13,190 nt of DNA from Magnetococcales bacterium (GTDB lineage: Bacteria > Pseudomonadota > Magnetococcia > Magnetococcales > DC0425bin3): assembly GCA_015229045.1 (NCBI GenBank), contig JADGCJ010000045.1, positions 11,179-24,368 of the forward strand. The letters run 5' to 3'. Below the pieces are notes generated by a model. The model was not told the origin of the DNA and made no database searches. It worked only from the letters and a program-made list of their open reading frames with translations. The translations under genes and the position numbers were made by a program. Of the stretch, positions 1 through 6,818 are shown piece after piece (position 1 is the first letter of the stretch; every line of letters starts with the position of its first letter).

Positions 1-889
1 CGTTGGAAGGCTGTTCCGGTGTGGCATCCCAGGAGCTGTCGAGCTGGGGGGCGTCAGTCGCGGCAATAGCGGCTGCGTCGGAGGGTGCTTCGGGAGTCTC
101 CCCGGAACCCTCGGCCATCGATCCGGCATCGAGCCCTGGAGACTCGGCAGGTGTCGGCTCTTCCACTTCTTCGCTGGGGTTGCTGGTCAAGAGGTCGTCG
201 GTGACGGGAGGTGTTTTCTTTTCCTCTCTGGTACGCGCTAGGGGAGCCTCTTCGATGGAACAAACCGGGGGTGCCTTGGTGACGGGAGGGGGTGTCTCCT
301 TGGTGGCAGCAGCGGGAATTTTTTTGGCGAGAGCGGCAGGAGGTGGCGGATAGGGTGTGGGATCCTCTTCCGGTAACACCAGGAGGTGATCCTCTTCGGG
401 TGGAGGCGTTTTCGGCAATTTCGGGGGGAGCCCCTCCTGTTCCTGAGAGGCCTCCTCGGGGCCGAAGGTGAACAGGGCGCGGGTGTCGAGAATCATGACG
501 AATTTTTCGCCATGGCGACCCATGGAGCGGATGAAACCCGCCCCTGGCTGTTGGCTGGTCCGGGGAGGTGGCAGGAGGGACTGGGGCGACATGTCCACCA
601 CCTCATCGACACCGTCCACCACGGCACCGAAGTAGCGGCTTCCTCTGCGCCAGGGGAGATCCAGAATGATGATGGCACTGTCCCGAGTCGGCTCGATGGA
701 CTGATGCCCCAGGCGTTGACGCAGGTCGACGACCGGCACCACAACACCACGCAGCCGGATGATGCCCTTGACATGCATGTCAGTTCGGGGGACAGCCGTG
801 AGGGGTATGAATTCGAGAACCTCCTGGACTTCGTCGATATCGACACCGAAGGTTTCGCCCTCCAACTTGAAAGTCAATAATTTCATCAT
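1..889 (-). CDS. CheW-domain chemotaxis coupling protein with Pro/Glu-rich C-terminal tail (partial, C-terminus off the left edge)
   Basis: CheW proteins couple chemoreceptors to the histidine kinase CheA in cytoplasmic arrays. Translating the minus strand from the ATG at 889 gives 296 residues with no stop before the edge. Residues 3-142 are a CheW fold: KLLTFKLEGETFGVDIDEVQ at the start, then the hallmark VKGIIRLRGVVVPVVDLRQR at about 40-59, VVDGVDEVVDM at 90-100, and EKFVMILDTRALF at 128-140. Residues 143-296 are low-complexity, rich in Pro, Glu, Ala and Thr. Ordinary CheW proteins are about 150-170 residues, so this one is at least twice as long. The start overlaps the stop of the upstream gene as ATGA, which points to translational coupling; no Shine-Dalgarno is obvious, and a second ATG at 886 is equally possible. 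What follows the tail lies outside the window. Family assignment is confident; the exact partner array is unknown. Confidence 0.9.
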   Translation of the reverse strand, partial: MMKLLTFKLEGETFGVDIDEVQEVLEFIPLTAVPRTDMHVKGIIRLRGVVVPVVDLRQRLGHQSIEPTRDSAIIILDLPWRRGSRYFGAVVDGVDEVVDMSPQSLLPPPRTSQQPGAGFIRSMGRHGEKFVMILDTRALFTFGPEEASQEQEGLPPKLPKTPPPEEDHLLVLPEEDPTPYPPPPAALAKKIPAAATKETPPPVTKAPPVCSIEEAPLARTREEKKTPPVTDDLLTSNPSEEVEEPTPAESPGLDAGSMAEGSGETPEAPSDAAAIAATDAPQLDSSWDATPEQPSN

Positions 890-1218
890 CGCATGAACAT
901 GGAAACAATGAACAGGAACGAAAAGATCACGATGGTGATCACGGTGCCAAAATGACCCTCGCTTTTGACATTTTCGAGCCGCTTGTCAATTTTGGCTTGT
1001 TGTTGACGCACCTTTTCCAACTCCTCCCGTGTGACCCGGATGGTCTCCTGCATTTTGGTCAGCATCTCGTTTTTCTTTTGGGCCTCTTCCAGATTTTCGG
1101 GGGCCCCGAGGGCATCGAGACGCTCCTTGAATCTGTCGACCTCTTCCTGCATCAATGCAAATCTGGCCTCAAAGTCCTTCAAGAATTTGACGAGAATCGC
1201 ATTTTTGTCTTCATCCAT
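886..1218 (-). CDS. small coiled-coil protein with C-terminal membrane anchor
   Basis: The product is 110 residues of unknown function. Residues 1-87 are highly charged and helical, with heptad-like spacing (for example LEEAQKKNEMLTKMQETI at 43-60 and EELEKVRQQQAKIDKRLENV at 65-84), so a coiled coil is likely. Residues 91-109 are one hydrophobic segment (TVITIVIFSFLFIVSMFM) ending in Arg, as in tail-anchored proteins with the coiled coil in the cytoplasm. I chose the ATG at 1218 because AAGG/AGGA stand just upstream at 1223-1231; a TTG at 1278 would add 20 unlikely residues. The stop TGA overlaps the start of the CheW-domain gene, so the two are cotranscribed and probably work together, for example with the coiled coil tethering the CheW protein at the membrane. 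That role is inference from arrangement only. Confidence 0.8.
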   Translation of the reverse strand: MDEDKNAILVKFLKDFEARFALMQEEVDRFKERLDALGAPENLEEAQKKNEMLTKMQETIRVTREELEKVRQQQAKIDKRLENVKSEGHFGTVITIVIFSFLFIVSMFMR

Positions 1219-1413
1219 GCCATCCTGCCTTGCCGATTGATCGATTGATGGACTCTTGACCAGGCCAATCAGCCCCAATCCCGTCCATTTGCCATGACGC
1301 CCTTCGATTGCCAGGAATTATCGCACACTTCATTCTGCATGGGAATCGGGACTTCAGGCAATCAATTGTTGAAATGTTCGTTTGTTCCTGTCCGGAGGGT
1401 TTCCAGGGATGTC

Positions 1414-1448
1414 AAAAAAAATTGCCGGGGGGCATCAGCCATGCCCGG
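1414..1448 (-). terminator. Rho-independent terminator after the small lipoprotein gene
   Basis: Read on the minus strand, GGGCAT (arm 1441-1446) pairs perfectly with ATGCCC (arm 1430-1435) around the loop 1436-1440. The stem is extended by two more G-C pairs across a three-base bulge (1425-1426 with 1447-1448). It is followed at 1414-1421 by eight T residues. It sits a few bases after the lipoprotein stop codon and separates that gene from the coiled-coil/CheW pair, which therefore should have its own promoter in 1219-1413; I could not assign one there. Confidence 0.75.
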
Positions 1449-1456
1449 GAGACGGG

Positions 1457-1648
1457 TCACTGCCGTTTTTTTTTCGATTCGGTTGATGGAGGCTGTTGTG
1501 TGTCGTCGGGGTTGGGTGGTGGCATCCACTCCTTGCCTCTGGCTGTTTTGACGTCCGCATTGTCGCCCTGGAGCAGGGAGTGTTGCCAACTTTTCTGGCA
1601 ACCGGCCAGCAGGGAAAACACCAGGAGCAACAAAATTTTTTGGTTCAT
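1457..1648 (-). CDS. small lipoprotein (63 aa precursor)
   Basis: The N-terminus MNQKILLLLVFSLLAGC is a textbook lipoprotein signal: a basic n-region, a leucine-rich core, and a lipobox LLAGC with the lipidated Cys at residue 17. The residue after it is Gln, not Asp, so sorting to the outer membrane is expected by the usual +2 rule. The mature part is only 47 residues, hydrophilic, Pro-rich and ending in a basic SKKKRQ. An AAGGA Shine-Dalgarno lies 7 bases before the ATG, and a good terminator follows the stop. It is transcribed alone, divergently from the APS-kinase-like gene. I do not recognise the family. Functions such as an envelope-stress lipoprotein or entericidin-like peptide are possible but unsupported. 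Confidence 0.8.
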   Translation of the reverse strand: MNQKILLLLVFSLLAGCQKSWQHSLLQGDNADVKTARGKEWMPPPNPDDTQQPPSTESKKKRQ

Positions 1649-1700
1649 GGTCCAATCCTTCCGAAGGGGGGATGCGCATCCATTCCCGGCAGATCACGAA

Positions 1701-1726
1701 CTGATCATAACTGATCATAACTGATC
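1701..1726. repeat. tandem 10-bp repeats CTGATCATAA (two full, one partial) within a phased GATC cluster
   Basis: Two exact copies of CTGATCATAA (1701-1710, 1711-1720) are followed by a third partial copy CTGATC (1721-1726). Counting flanks, five GATC sites begin at 1692, 1703, 1713, 1723 and 1732, so spacing is 11, 10, 10 and 9 bases, close to one turn of B-DNA. Three of them lie in the repeat, and the copies overlap the -10 region of the lipoprotein promoter. This could be an operator for a protein binding one face of the helix, or a site sensitive to GATC methylation. Confidence 0.75.
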
Positions 1727-1743
1727 GGCAGGATCTTGCCCAA
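1714..1743 (-). promoter_or_regulatory. probable sigma70-type promoter of the small lipoprotein gene
   Basis: On the minus strand TTGGGC (1738-1743) and TATGAT (1714-1719) are separated by 18 bases. The -10 box matches the consensus in five of six positions, the -35 box in about three or four. The second repeat copy offers another TATGAT at 1704-1709. Both -10 boxes are created by the tandem repeat itself, so anything binding the repeat would compete directly with RNA polymerase. Confidence 0.45.
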
Positions 1744-1954
1744 CCCATACCGACAATGGCATGGTAAAAAATGACGGTTTGAGTCCTCGCAAGGCGGAAC
1801 GAGGAGGGGTCTCTTCTGGAAACAATCGGATAAGAATAAATCCAGGCGGTTCTGGCAAAGCCTTGACAAGAGGGTTGCAACTGACGCATTCGAGACCGGG
1901 GGGCTTGCCTCTTTGACGTACTGTATGCAGGGTAAGGTGCGAGGAGTGCGCAAC

Positions 1955-2500
1955 ATGCAGGATAGCACACCGACCTCTGGAACGGTTTACTGGATCACCG
2001 GACTGGCCGGTTCGGGCAAAACCACCGTCGGCAGTCGATTGGCCAAAAAGCTTCGCTTGTTGGGGCGTCCGCCCGTCTTTCTCGACGGGGACATGCTGCG
2101 CGACATATTCGGGGCGCAGCAGGCCCACTCGCCCGGGGAGCGTTTGGTTTTGGCCATGCGTTATGCGCATCTGTGCCGTATGCTCGCCAACCAGGGGTTC
2201 GACGTGGTCTGTGCGACCATCTCCATGTTTCCGGAGGTCTGGTCCTGGAACCGGAAGAATATTCGCAATTATCGGCAGATCTATCTGCGCGTGGGCATCG
2301 ATGTTCTGGTTCAACGCGACCAAAGGCAGATATACAGCCGCTTTCTGGCTGGAAAACTTCAGCACGTCATGGGTATGGATATTCCGGTACGAGATCCTGA
2401 ACCCGCAGACATCGTTGTCGACAACGATGGCAGCAAGACGCCAGATGCCATCGTCGAAGGCATCCTGGATGCCATTTCCCTGAAGGGGCGGCACCCCTGA
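1955..2500 (+). CDS. adenylylsulfate-kinase-like P-loop kinase (CysC-like, divergent)
   Basis: APS kinases phosphorylate adenylyl sulfate at the 3' position to make PAPS, the sulfate donor. This 181-residue protein has a Walker A loop GLAGSGKTT (16-24), the family's FLDGDMLRDIFG (42-53), a region resembling the DR..NI.R helix (AHSPGERLVLAMRYAHLCRM), and the C-terminal pattern in which GMDIPVRDPEPADIVVDND corresponds to the usual TGIDSPYE..E..D. Length is normal for CysC (about 175-200). Key positions differ: DR is ER, the Asn of NIRR is missing, and the ISP loop reads ISMFPEV. A substrate other than APS is therefore possible. The start is fixed by GAGGAG 8 bases before the ATG at 1955; a TTG at 1913 is less likely. 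A small GC hairpin (2484-2498) spans the stop. No sulfurylase gene is adjacent, which also weakens a role in sulfate assimilation. Confidence 0.8.
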   Translation: MQDSTPTSGTVYWITGLAGSGKTTVGSRLAKKLRLLGRPPVFLDGDMLRDIFGAQQAHSPGERLVLAMRYAHLCRMLANQGFDVVCATISMFPEVWSWNRKNIRNYRQIYLRVGIDVLVQRDQRQIYSRFLAGKLQHVMGMDIPVRDPEPADIVVDNDGSKTPDAIVEGILDAISLKGRHP

Positions 2501-2666
2501 CGGCACAGACGGCGCTTTGTGTGTGCAGGCGGGGTTTTCAGGCCACCGCAAGAAAAACGACGTGTTCCAAAGACGCGGTTCAAGTGCGCCCGCTCCGGCT
2601 GATTGGACTCTTGGCCTTGACCCTTGGATCGAATCGTGGCAGCATCCCCGCGTTGTGCTTGGCTTG

Positions 2667-2742
<76 letters not shown>

Positions 2743-2809
2743 GGATAGACGCACACCCACTCGTGATCTTTGTGTCCGGCGCTCGGATGATGAGACAACC
2801 TGTGTACCC

Positions 2810-4573
2810 ATGACCTGCAATATCATCGGCATATCAGCCCACTATCACAATGCCGCCGTCTGTCTGATGCGGGATGGCGAAGTTGTCGCGGCGGCTGAAG
2901 AGGAGCGTTTTTCGCGCATCAAACACGATCCGTCCATGCCCAAGGCCGCGACCCGTTACTGTTTGCGACATGCCGGGCTGACCATGGCGGATGTCGATTG
3001 CGTCGCCTACTACGAACTTCCCTGGAAAAAACTGGGACGACAAATCTGGATGGGGCTTCCTGGTTTCGCCCGCCGGGCCGACGAAATCGGCCGCATGGAT
3101 CCGCAACGGCCAGAGCGTGAGATTCGTGAAATCCTCGGTTTTGCGGGCCCCGTCGAGTTTGTCGAGCATCACCAGGCCCATGCCGCAAGCGCCTACCACT
3201 TTTCCGGATTTGCGGAGGCGGCCGTGCTCACCGTCGATGGCGTCGGCGAGTGGACCACGACCAGTTATGGTCGAGGGCAAGGCAGCAGTCTGGAGCTGTT
3301 TGAGGAGATCGAGTTTCCCAACTCCATCGGGCTGTTTTACAGCACGATCACCAGCTATCTTGGTTTTCGTGTCAATGGCGGGGAGTACAAGGTCATGGGG
3401 CTTGCTCCCTATGGCCAGCCACGTCATGTCGACGCCCTGCGTGCCATGATTCAGGTCGAGGCCGGAGGTCGGTATCGGCTTGACATGCGCTACTTTGATT
3501 TTCTCCAAAACGAACGGATGTATTCCGATCTCCTGATCGAAGTCCTCGGTGCCCCGTCCAGGGAACCGGAGTCGGAACTCAAACCGTTTCACCTGGACGT
3601 TGCGCGCAGCGTCCAGGTGGTTCTGGAGGAGGTCATGCTGGCCAAAACCCGCTACCTCCATGAGCGGGTGCCGTCGGAAAATCTTTGCCTGGCGGGTGGC
3701 GTTGCCCTGAATTGTGTCGCCAATCGCCATATCCTCGAAAAGGGGCCTTTTCGCAACCTGTTCGTGCAGCCCGCCGCCAATGATGCCGGTGGATCGCTGG
3801 GTGCTGCGGTCATGGCCCATTTACGCCGTTCGGAGACTCCTCTGCCAGGAGAGCGCCTCTCTCACGTTTTTCTCGGCCCGGACTATGTCAACGCCGATAT
3901 CCACCGCATGCTGGCGTCCACACCCCTGGCGTATGAGGATTTTCGTGGTCGATCAGACGAATTGTTTGCCAAGGTGGCGGCCAGCATTGCGGCTGGCAAG
4001 GTGGCAGGTTGGTTTCAGGGACGCATGGAGTTTGGTCCACGCGCCCTGGGTGCCCGTTCCATTCTGGCTGATCCGCGCAACCCGATCATGCGTGATCACA
4101 TCAATGCCCTGGTCAAGAAACGCGAGGCCTTCCGTCCCTTTGCCCCGTCGGTGCTGGAAGAAAAACAGGCAGAGCACTTTGACCTGAAACACCCCTCTCC
4201 CTTCATGCTGGAGACCTGTCAGGTCAACTCATCCCTTGATCTGCCGGCCATCACCCATGTCGATCTTTCGGCGCGGGTGCAGAGCGTCAGTGCGGTCGAC
4301 AATCCCCGTTATGCCGCATTGCTCGAGGCGTTTTATCGGCACACCGGCTGTCCCATCCTCTTGAATACCTCCTTCAACATGCGCAGCGAACCCATCGTCT
4401 GTTCGCCGCAGGATGCTCTTTACTGTTTTGTGCGTGCCAATCTCGATCTGCTCGTCCTGGAGGATTTTCTCATCGAAAAAAGCGCTGTCCCGTCCTTCTG
4501 GAACGAGGCACTGGAAATTCTTGGCAATGCGCATCAACAGGGGATAACCCATCGGGTGTATACCTTTTTTTAG
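2810..4573 (+). CDS. carbamoyltransferase of the NodU/CmcH family
   Basis: These enzymes use carbamoyl phosphate and ATP to form a carbamoyl adenylate and transfer the carbamoyl group to a hydroxyl of a sugar or natural product. The 587-residue length is typical. The N-terminal ASKHA/Kae1-like domain starts with the family signature NIIGISAHYHNAAVCLMRDG and has EEERFSRIKHD (30-40) and the metal/adenylate motif HHQAHA (120-125). The nucleotide-binding part has GGVALN (296-301). The C-terminal domain has GRMEFGPRALGARSIL (404-419), KREAFRPFAPSVL (437-449) and LNTSFN (518-523). All expected motifs are present, so it should be active. The ATG at 2810 matches the usual family start although no good Shine-Dalgarno is visible. 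The SGNH-type gene follows after 48 bases and is probably cotranscribed. The acceptor molecule cannot be read from sequence; a glycan or nodulation-factor-like oligosaccharide would fit the context. Confidence 0.93.
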   Translation: MTCNIIGISAHYHNAAVCLMRDGEVVAAAEEERFSRIKHDPSMPKAATRYCLRHAGLTMADVDCVAYYELPWKKLGRQIWMGLPGFARRADEIGRMDPQRPEREIREILGFAGPVEFVEHHQAHAASAYHFSGFAEAAVLTVDGVGEWTTTSYGRGQGSSLELFEEIEFPNSIGLFYSTITSYLGFRVNGGEYKVMGLAPYGQPRHVDALRAMIQVEAGGRYRLDMRYFDFLQNERMYSDLLIEVLGAPSREPESELKPFHLDVARSVQVVLEEVMLAKTRYLHERVPSENLCLAGGVALNCVANRHILEKGPFRNLFVQPAANDAGGSLGAAVMAHLRRSETPLPGERLSHVFLGPDYVNADIHRMLASTPLAYEDFRGRSDELFAKVAASIAAGKVAGWFQGRMEFGPRALGARSILADPRNPIMRDHINALVKKREAFRPFAPSVLEEKQAEHFDLKHPSPFMLETCQVNSSLDLPAITHVDLSARVQSVSAVDNPRYAALLEAFYRHTGCPILLNTSFNMRSEPIVCSPQDALYCFVRANLDLLVLEDFLIEKSAVPSFWNEALEILGNAHQQGITHRVYTFF

Positions 4574-4621
4574 TGTTCTTGTTTCGAGAGTATCCAAGAC
4601 CTTGTCACCATTGGATCTGTC

Positions 4622-6724
4622 ATGAGCATGCCCCCGCCTGAAGCGGCCAAAACATTGGCCAACCACCTTGCATATCGCCTGGCGAGTGTCGACCATGTCC
4701 CTCATCTGCTGGACGCCATGCGCCAATTGGGCATGTTTGGCGGCAGGATGGAGCTTTCCGCCGGTCAGACTCAGGCACTTCCGGCGTTCAGTCCAGGCAA
4801 CGCATCGACCCGGATCGGTCTTTGGGATCCGGTCGTCAAGGATGGCCACCTCAGCCACGAACGCATCGCCGCCGACCATTTCAATGCCTCGCGCTGGTCG
4901 AACAGGGAACGGATTCCCCCGAAGAGCGGCAAAAAACGCATCGTCTACCTTGGGGAGTCGGTGGCGCGTGGATTTTTTTTCGATCCCCACTTCAATCCGG
5001 TCATGGCGATGGAGAGCCTGCTCGCGGGGGAGCATCACGGCGCCGACCATGAAATCATCGACCTGGCCTGCAATGGCCAGTTCATGTCGGCCATGCTGAA
5101 GCTGGCCTGGGACGCCCTGGCTCTGCAACCGGATATGCTGATCTTCTTTGTCGGCAACAACTGGCTGGAACCAAGGGCTTTGTGGCAGGAGGCCGGTCCT
5201 GGCATGATGGCGGCCCTGCGCGACCATGGTGGCGCCCACGGCATGAATCAGGTCATCGAAAGCTGGCTCGACAGGCGTGTTGTCGCGTTTGTCGAGCAAC
5301 TGGCAAAGCTCGCCGCAACACAGCACATTCCGGTGGTCATGGTTCTGCCCGAATTCAACCTGCTGGATTTTGTCACCGACAACATCGCCGCCACACCCCG
5401 TTTCCCGACAGGTGGCGACGTCCAGACCCGCTGGTATCGAACATGGTCCGATGCCCAGGCCCTCAGGCAGCAGGGACGGCATGCGGAGGCCGAAGCGTTG
5501 GCCTTGGAACTCACGCACCTCGACCAGGGGACCACCTCGACCAGTTTTTCCCTGCTGGCCCGCTGTCAGCTGGACCAGGGGAGGAGCCAGGCAGCCCGAC
5601 ACTCCCTTGAACAGGCGCGCGATGCCATGCTCTGGTGCTGGCCTCTGCTGACGCCACGTTGTCCGGCCGTGGTGCGGAGTGCCATCAGGCGGGAGATCGA
5701 CAAGGGCTTGCAAGGTGTCTCCGTGATCGACCTGCCGGAGTGCTTCGACACCTGGCTCGATGGCGAACTGCCGGGACGACGCCTCTTTTTTGACTATTGT
5801 CACCTGACGGTCGAAGGTACCGCCGTGGCGGCAGCGGTCATGACGGCAACCATCCTGGAGCGTCTGGATGGTCACAAGGCCGACTGGCGCGTTCTGGCTG
5901 CGCAGGCCCCCAAACCGGCGGGGACCGTGATCAGCCGGGCGCATCTGTTTGCCGCCATGCACAACGCCTCCTGGGGACAACCCGCCGGGCTGGTACGCCA
6001 CCATGCCCGCAAGGCCGCTGAACAGGGCGATCAGGTTGTTCTTGCATCGACCATGGCGGAGCTGGGCTGTCGACGCCTGCCAGGTGCCTTGTGCGACATA
6101 TTTCCCGAGGTTGTGCAGGCCAACGACCTGTTTGCCATTTTCCGGCTGGCCGACATGGGCGCACGTCGCCATGACCTGCTGGTTGACGAACTGACAGTGG
6201 CTTTTCAGGACTTGAATCCAGGCCTCTCTTCGCACATTCACCAGATCCGCCTGCAGGAGTACGGACTGAGTGATACCGGCGTTGACCTGTTGGAACCCTG
6301 CCATCACATCGCCTCCTGGTGTCAACCGGAGACCGATTGGTGGAAGAGATCCGTCCATTTCAAGGCTTATACCGTCGAGAGTCGGTTCTTGCTCGTGTGT
6401 GCCGATCAGCCCCGCGACGTTGAGCTGACTCTTACCTGCCGCCTGCCGATGCGATCGTTCGGCGAGGCCGTGGTCGAGGTATGCATACACCATGAAATCA
6501 TTCAACGCATTCCGCTGCGTGCCGTGTGGAGCACGACCCGGTTGGTGGTCTCTGCCCGGCTCCTGGCCCCCGGCGTGAACGACATCATCCTGCGCTGGCC
6601 CACGGATAACCTTTGTCAAGAAGAGACCAGCCATCTGGCCGATCGGGCTGATGCGGAGGGAGCGCCCGTGTTGTTTCAGCCGTTGGGAGAGATCGCCACC
6701 TTTCTGGCCAGACCGCTTGCGTGA
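4622..6724 (+). CDS. large SGNH/GDSL-hydrolase-like protein with TPR-like insert
   Basis: The 700-residue protein contains the four blocks of an SGNH fold: block I IVYLGESVARG with Ser113, block II CNGQ with Gly152, block III FFVGNN with Asn180, and block V FFDYCHLTVEGT with Asp391 and His394. Ser, Gly, Asn and His are all there, so an esterase, deacylase or acyl-transfer activity on a sugar or lipid is plausible. Between blocks III and V lies a helical TPR-like stretch (about 275-335, ...QQGRHAEAEALALELTHLDQG and a second similar unit), an unusual place for one. Residues about 430-700 are a further domain I cannot name. No signal peptide or membrane segment is seen, so it probably acts in the cytoplasm. 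It follows the carbamoyltransferase by 48 bases with weak Shine-Dalgarno signals; ATGs at 4622 and 4628 are both possible starts. The pairing suggests both act on the same product. Confidence 0.75.
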   Translation: MSMPPPEAAKTLANHLAYRLASVDHVPHLLDAMRQLGMFGGRMELSAGQTQALPAFSPGNASTRIGLWDPVVKDGHLSHERIAADHFNASRWSNRERIPPKSGKKRIVYLGESVARGFFFDPHFNPVMAMESLLAGEHHGADHEIIDLACNGQFMSAMLKLAWDALALQPDMLIFFVGNNWLEPRALWQEAGPGMMAALRDHGGAHGMNQVIESWLDRRVVAFVEQLAKLAATQHIPVVMVLPEFNLLDFVTDNIAATPRFPTGGDVQTRWYRTWSDAQALRQQGRHAEAEALALELTHLDQGTTSTSFSLLARCQLDQGRSQAARHSLEQARDAMLWCWPLLTPRCPAVVRSAIRREIDKGLQGVSVIDLPECFDTWLDGELPGRRLFFDYCHLTVEGTAVAAAVMTATILERLDGHKADWRVLAAQAPKPAGTVISRAHLFAAMHNASWGQPAGLVRHHARKAAEQGDQVVLASTMAELGCRRLPGALCDIFPEVVQANDLFAIFRLADMGARRHDLLVDELTVAFQDLNPGLSSHIHQIRLQEYGLSDTGVDLLEPCHHIASWCQPETDWWKRSVHFKAYTVESRFLLVCADQPRDVELTLTCRLPMRSFGEAVVEVCIHHEIIQRIPLRAVWSTTRLVVSARLLAPGVNDIILRWPTDNLCQEETSHLADRADAEGAPVLFQPLGEIATFLARPLA

Positions 6725-6805
6725 TGTCGCCGGCCTGTCCTTCACTGACTTTTATACGCCTGCCAGTCCTGGTAAAAAACAAAGAGCATCATGAGAATGC
6801 CATCC

Positions 6806-6811
6806 AAGGAG
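6806..6811 (+). promoter_or_regulatory. ribosome binding site fixing a GTG start
   Basis: AAGGAG at 6806-6811 lies 7 bases before the GTG at 6819. It is one of the best Shine-Dalgarno matches in the window and supports the GTG as the real start of the 512-residue protein, including its cytoplasmic N-terminal domain. Confidence 0.7.
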
Positions 6812-6818
6812 TCATCCT

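Larger units (their letters stand above)
1649..1954. other. divergent intergenic region
   Basis: This stretch separates the minus-strand lipoprotein from the plus-strand APS-kinase-like gene. From left to right it holds the lipoprotein Shine-Dalgarno (1656-1660), the tandem GATC-containing repeat with the lipoprotein promoter (1692-1743), a short stem CCTCG/CGAGG (1785-1789 with 1800-1804), a perfect TTGACA at 1863-1868 on the plus strand without a convincing -10 box at the right distance, and the GAGGAG Shine-Dalgarno (1941-1946) of the kinase gene. No credible coding region is seen. Confidence 0.6.

Noticed and set aside
1863..1868. TTGACA as a firm promoter for the APS-kinase-like gene
   Set aside because: The -35 box is perfect, but nothing resembling TATAAT stands 16-18 bases downstream.
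1362..1970. 202-codon minus-strand frame over the lipoprotein and the divergent region
   Set aside because: It covers the tandem repeat, promoter and terminator and lacks domain features; the overlapping lipoprotein frame has a clear signal and ribosome site.
4229..6745. 838-codon open frame on the minus strand over the carbamoyltransferase end and the SGNH gene
   Set aside because: Its codons are in exact register with the sense codons, so stops arise only where the genes use TTA, CTA or TCA, which are rare here. The product has no recognisable domain, whereas the plus strand shows clear families.
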